Position numbers and translations under genes: made by a program. A stretch of DNA of 64,000 nucleotides, from the NCBI RefSeq assembly GCF_039904985.1, contig NZ_CP157005.1:3181501-3245500 (forward strand). Direction: 5' to 3'. Shown piece by piece: positions 61,301-64,000 of the stretch. The stretch is from Methylomonas sp. AM2-LC. Its GTDB lineage: Bacteria; Pseudomonadota; Gammaproteobacteria; Methylococcales; Methylomonadaceae. The notes under the pieces were generated by a model that did not search any database, was not told where the DNA came from, and worked only from the letters and a program-made list of their open reading frames with translations. How positions within the stretch are numbered: the first letter of the stretch is position 1; each line of letters begins with the position of its first letter.

Positions 61301-63277
61301 GGTATTACCAAACCAGGCTAGGCCAGCAATTTGGTACGTACCCAATAGTGAGGGAGCATCGGGACAAGTACCATTCAGGGTACTTAAACTAACCGTTGTG
61401 GTACCGTCTTTACTAACAGTTTTTGGCGTACACAATATATTATTATTTGCGTCGGTTAGACTAGTATTTAACGAGCCGACAAAAACAGACGTTCCAGGTA
61501 TGCTTTCAGTCGTTCCCACTGTATCAGTTAAGGAACTGGGATCACTAGAGGAATTTCCATTAATATCGGCAATACCGCTCAGTTTATTAGCATCATACGA
61601 CGTAGAGCTGGAGGTAAAATTGATAATGCTTTGTTTGGCGCACCACTGCGAACTAGGTACACTCAAAATTTTGTTTGTTGTACTGTAATTGGTTGCGGCA
61701 ACCGACAAACCGGATATATAAGAGGAATCTAACATGGAGGTAGAACTGGTTGCGGGTAAAAAATCACCACTTGCATCCTGATTACCTAAATAACGCAACG
61801 CTTCCAAAAACATTTCCGCCTGTGGATTACCCCAGTTACTGCAACTGCCATCTGGAAAACTGCCACCGGTCGCACTCATCAACCCCCAACTGCAATTAGC
61901 GGTTTTATCATTAAAGGCTGAAGCTGTCACACTATATCCACCGCCACTAGTGGTTGCCGTTTTAAAATACTGGCTAGTGCTGTGGTTATAACCATATAAA
62001 CGCAGCAAATTCAGCGTATTAACAATACCAACCGGTCCAGTACCGCTAGGCTTAATATTGGCCGTGGGCGCGGTGCCAGTGGGTGCAGCGTTAAATGTGC
62101 CGTTGGTGTTGATATTCACTTCATCAGTAAATGTACCTAGATTTTTACGTAATACCCCGCCATTCGTATTTTTGGCATAAGAACCGGTCATCAAACCAAA
62201 ATTCATTTGGTTATTATCGCCATAGGTTTGCAGTAAACCGATAGGTTTCAGTGTGCCGTCTGGATAAGTTTTACAGTTTTCATGCCCTATCAGCGTTGGC
62301 GATGCACACACGGCTACCAACACATTATAAACATTGGGGGTAATAGTCGTACTATCAGGGACAGTGGAAATTGCTGGCAAACCCGAGTAGGTTTGGTTAT
62401 TACCATTCGCATAAGTGGTTTCCGAACTCCACTTGCATTGCCAACCTTCATTATTGGCCCACATACTGTAATTACCCAACGCCACTCTAAACACGGGCGG
62501 CGCGGTGATAGATTGTGAATAAACCTGACTGGGACTTACACTATCGACAGTGGTATTGCAAAAAGTTATCCCATTACTTACAGTTGTTGAGCTATAAGGT
62601 GTTAACTTAGTGATATCCGAACCATTATAGAATTTGGCAAAACTATGCGCGTCTGTTGGCAAATAACTACGAGCCAGCACGGTGACGCCAGGAGTTGTGG
62701 TAGTAACTTTAGTAGTGCTATCGGTACTGGTGGAATTTCCGGTATCAGTCGTGCGTAAACCTCCATATAGAATTTTACGGATTACATCCATGCGTGTCAT
62801 GGTTAACCAGTTAAGAAAATTACCGCTCCAAGTTAAAGTAATAGTTCCCGTGTTGCAGTAATTATTACTATCTACAGCCGTAGTCGGTTCAAATGTTGCT
62901 TGTTTAGTACCTGTCAGTGAATAATTGTAACTGGGCGCCGTATTATAGGTATAACACTTATAACTGTCGAAATAGCCATAATAGATAACACTGTTGATAT
63001 AGGTTGTATCAGGCACTCCATCGCCGGTCAGGTCGGAATAATCATCAAACGCTTTATAAAACGACTCGTGATCCTTAGAAATAGTCAACAAAGCAGAGGG
63101 TGTAGTACCATTTGCAACAGGGGGCGGTGTATTTGCAGGCGGATTGGCTGGATTGGCGGTTGGAGTTGTGGTGGCAGCAAAAACAGGATTATTAAGGATA
63201 ATAGCGATAGCCAAATTCCTTAACGCTATAAACATGAATCTGTTCAGCGAATATGTGTGACTTATCTGTTGTGTCAT
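58322..63277 (-). CDS. pilY1: Type IV pilus tip adhesin/assembly factor PilY1
   Basis: A 1651-residue secreted protein, longer than the well-studied homologues (about 1160). Signal peptide ends NNPVFA, followed by a Pro/Thr-rich segment. The large N-terminal part (to about 1050) is Ser/Thr/Asn-rich with a von Willebrand-like and repeat character and many cysteines. The C-terminal PilY1 beta-propeller holds VYVGANDGMLHGF and the calcium-loop segment DSNNDSIIDYVYAGDLQGNL (from Asp1368). PilY1 controls pilus extension and retraction, surface sensing and attachment. ATG 63277 has AAGG at a suitable distance. The gene is between pilX (20 bp) and pilE (27 bp). Confidence 0.93.
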   Translation of the reverse strand: MTQQISHTYSLNRFMFIALRNLAIAIILNNPVFAATTTPTANPANPPANTPPPVANGTTPSALLTISKDHESFYKAFDDYSDLTGDGVPDTTYINSVIYYGYFDSYKCYTYNTAPSYNYSLTGTKQATFEPTTAVDSNNYCNTGTITLTWSGNFLNWLTMTRMDVIRKILYGGLRTTDTGNSTSTDSTTKVTTTTPGVTVLARSYLPTDAHSFAKFYNGSDITKLTPYSSTTVSNGITFCNTTVDSVSPSQVYSQSITAPPVFRVALGNYSMWANNEGWQCKWSSETTYANGNNQTYSGLPAISTVPDSTTITPNVYNVLVAVCASPTLIGHENCKTYPDGTLKPIGLLQTYGDNNQMNFGLMTGSYAKNTNGGVLRKNLGTFTDEVNINTNGTFNAAPTGTAPTANIKPSGTGPVGIVNTLNLLRLYGYNHSTSQYFKTATTSGGGYSVTASAFNDKTANCSWGLMSATGGSFPDGSCSNWGNPQAEMFLEALRYLGNQDASGDFLPATSSTSMLDSSYISGLSVAATNYSTTNKILSVPSSQWCAKQSIINFTSSSTSYDANKLSGIADINGNSSSDPSSLTDTVGTTESIPGTSVFVGSLNTSLTDANNNILCTPKTVSKDGTTTVSLSTLNGTCPDAPSLLGTYQIAGLAWFGNTTDLEPTGVQGNQTVTTFGVALAPNLPSVTVAVPGSNTQTVSITPACQDNTTGLNCTATAFQIVSQSCTANSIVSSKVTNIINTSGSGLTSNTAMNCGLLYANFDDSAQGGDYDMDLWGTLIYVVTSTNVYITTQVFYESTNYSMSLGYILSGTNHDGYHAHSGINGYAFSDTNSGTLLIGSSGTGSNAYCTNCNPNTPFAQQLIGNPTTCPRNNPNCNTYQGDVATTVMYAPAATGTTSFLKQPLWYASKWGGFTYDSSSTVAATPTSNTPTKTTQWDSNNDGVPDHYFYATNPSSLSTSLAYAFQAALGQITSASSAALSSTTLTPTTSSTEFAAQFSSTDWHGDLFNVTIQSNGLINYKANGNTTCTIDNLDSNWDAANKIPAASARNIFTFNGTKGAAFLWPSLSTGITSASTTCNTNPSGSTTAQISCAQMHTLDTGLNGTVGPDSLGGLRLNWLRGDTSQELRNNGGIFRNRAVSASGQVNVLGDIVDSSPVYTQAEDYGFSKLPTSTTSTEQSGYATYVTNKAKRTPMVYVGANDGMLHGFQADISQTNSGVEQLAYIPAAVFGNLSSLTDPSYTHHFFVDGTPTVSDAYLNGSWQTVLVGGLNSGGSAIYALNISTPTSFTATNVMWEYSDTTGNLGLTYSQPQIARLNNGSWAAIFGNGYMSANGHAILYIVNLNTGDLITTIDTNFANANNGLSTPVLYDSNNDSIIDYVYAGDLQGNLWKFDLTDSVKANWAVANKASPLFTGIANNVYQPITVKPTLVANSIGGVNISFGTGSFISLADMSNTNQQTFYSVWDNPKAKSGTTLLRSNLVAQTLTAITGTSTTTSTCQNDSITNNLRTITNNTVDYTNSKVSGWYIDFISSGERVISQAVPLGAGILISSVVPSIDPCSAQGNGWLMDVNALSGGTTSPFGSTVANLAAYQLSFGMGSTPFVLTSSTGATSIGVQSGASGGGTTNNTTSIPGPTSSGACVNSVCRQFWQQIQ

Positions 63278-63297
63278 GTTTATACCTTTAACAATAT

Positions 63298-63891
63298 CTA
63301 TTTAGTAAACAAAGCTTGCAATATAACACTCTGATTAGTATTACTATCCCCTGTGCCATACACGGTAACACGGTAATTCTTCTGCGTACCGGAGCTAACC
63401 GTGGTATCCGGCAAGCGCTCCACAATATACCAGGGTGGGCCAGCGGTTACAGATAATGGTAAGGCTGCAGTGGTGTCACTCCAGGCAAAAGACTGCTTTG
63501 TACCATTACAATCCAAATCGCCTGTGCCATTCCAATAATTGGCGGTATTAGGGTTACATAGATTAATTTGATACATGCCTGTTTTACAAACAGATCCGCA
63601 GGTATTTCCAGTGAGACCTGTCGGCGCTGGAATGGCGGTAATATTGGCATTGGTGGTCAAATTATTCTGTACATAAGCCAGAGCCGCTTCTGCCTGCTCA
63701 AATGCCAGTTCGCGCTTACGAGCATTACCTGCCATGCGTTCTTCCAAACTACCTGTCTGAGCAACATTCACTCCCAGCAAAGCCAGCATGACTAACAGCA
63801 GCAATGCGGTTAGCAATACCGCCCCGCCCTGCCGCTGAAAACCGGGTAATTTAACTGATGTACGGCTAGGGATTATGCAAACTGTAGTCAT
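63298..63891 (-). CDS. pilX: Type IV pilus minor pilin PilX
   Basis: A 197-residue protein. The N-terminus QRQGGAVLLTALLLLVMLAL followed by TGSLEERMAGN is the PilX signature, a non-canonical prepilin-like segment. The C-terminal domain contains four cysteines (TCGSVCKTG, INLC, LDCNG). PilX forms part of the pilus-priming complex with PilW, PilV and FimU, and acts with PilY1. Its ATG overlaps the pilW stop by one base (TAATG), and pilY1 follows after 20 bp. Confidence 0.92.
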   Translation of the reverse strand: MTTVCIIPSRTSVKLPGFQRQGGAVLLTALLLLVMLALLGVNVAQTGSLEERMAGNARKRELAFEQAEAALAYVQNNLTTNANITAIPAPTGLTGNTCGSVCKTGMYQINLCNPNTANYWNGTGDLDCNGTKQSFAWSDTTAALPLSVTAGPPWYIVERLPDTTVSSGTQKNYRVTVYGTGDSNTNQSVILQALFTK

Positions 63892-64000
63892 TAATAGTTT
63901 TTTACCATTACAGTGGTTGTAAACACTTTACGCAGCTGGTTATCAGTGGGTGTCACTTTTTCCAAAGGTGTATCGCTCGTGTTGATTACCCCATCACCAT
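63891..64000 (-). CDS. pilW: Type IV pilus minor pilin PilW, C-terminal end (cut by window end)
   Basis: The last 35 codons are visible, ending DNQLRKVFTTTVMVKNY before TAA at 63893-63891. The LR.VF.TTV..KN pattern is the usual C-terminus of PilW, and position before pilX agrees. The N-terminal prepilin part lies outside the window. Confidence 0.85.
   Translation of the reverse strand, partial: GDGVINTSDTPLEKVTPTDNQLRKVFTTTVMVKNY

Noticed and set aside
59844-61688. Plus-strand open frames of 126 and 139 codons
   Set aside because: Both are antisense within pilY1 and have no start signals; the pilY1 frame has clear family motifs.
1-64000. tRNA or rRNA genes
   Set aside because: I looked in the gaps for T-loop and CCA-like patterns and saw none; a covariance search would be decisive.

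Overview
The window looks like chromosomal DNA of a gammaproteobacterial methylotroph, most likely a methanotroph of the Methylococcales. The best single marker is a methylene-tetrahydromethanopterin dehydrogenase (mtdB, 40.4 kb), an enzyme of the H4MPT-linked formaldehyde oxidation route. Around it are typical gammaproteobacterial housekeeping genes: class I cyaA, hfq-hflX, ygfZ with a ygfX-like partner, ettA, ychF, deaD, gshA, argH and type IV pilus genes. I saw no rRNA, tRNA, CRISPR array or intact insertion sequence. All family calls are by reading motifs; no search was run.

Layout. 0-3.7 kb: end of a FetAB-type ABC exporter, then a LuxR-type response regulator and a hybrid histidine kinase. 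3.9-7.4 kb: a secreted PLC-like phosphodiesterase ending in a dockerin domain, followed by a cohesin-like protein with a PEP-CTERM-like tail; this is the most unusual pair in the window. 7.5-19.1 kb: lipid-anchored L,D-transpeptidase, a membrane protein, a soluble CZB chemoreceptor and a 2187-residue bacterial alpha-2-macroglobulin. 19.1-27.2 kb is accessory: a possible Tse2-like toxin and partner, an Atm1-type ABC exporter between dispersed repeats, an RHH/Doc toxin-antitoxin pair, a nuclease pseudogene broken by a 20-bp insertion, and DUF4268, GIY-YIG, DUF4411 (PIN) and XRE-ImmA genes.

27.4-36.3 kb is core: ychF, diguanylate cyclase with HDOD, ygfX-like, ygfZ, a second HDOD, ctaA and deaD. 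36.9-42.9 kb holds a two-gene PLP-enzyme operon divergent from mtdB, then cvfB and small secreted proteins. 43-48.5 kb: ettA, hfq-hflX, an RRM protein and a Cys/His-rich lipoprotein whose promoter abuts a 60-bp perfect palindrome. 48.5-50.7 kb is gene-poor and repeat-rich around a WecG/TagA-type glycosyltransferase. 50.7-57.7 kb: cysH-gshA, cyaA and argH. 57.8-64 kb: a pilW-pilX-pilY1-pilE minor pilin operon on the minus strand, cut by the window edge.

Several short dispersed repeat families occupy the intergenic gaps: a REP-like hairpin (three copies), a GGGGTCGTGTT element (two copies, inverted) and MITE-like inverted-repeat elements. They cluster around the accessory genes and mark the rearranged parts of the window.
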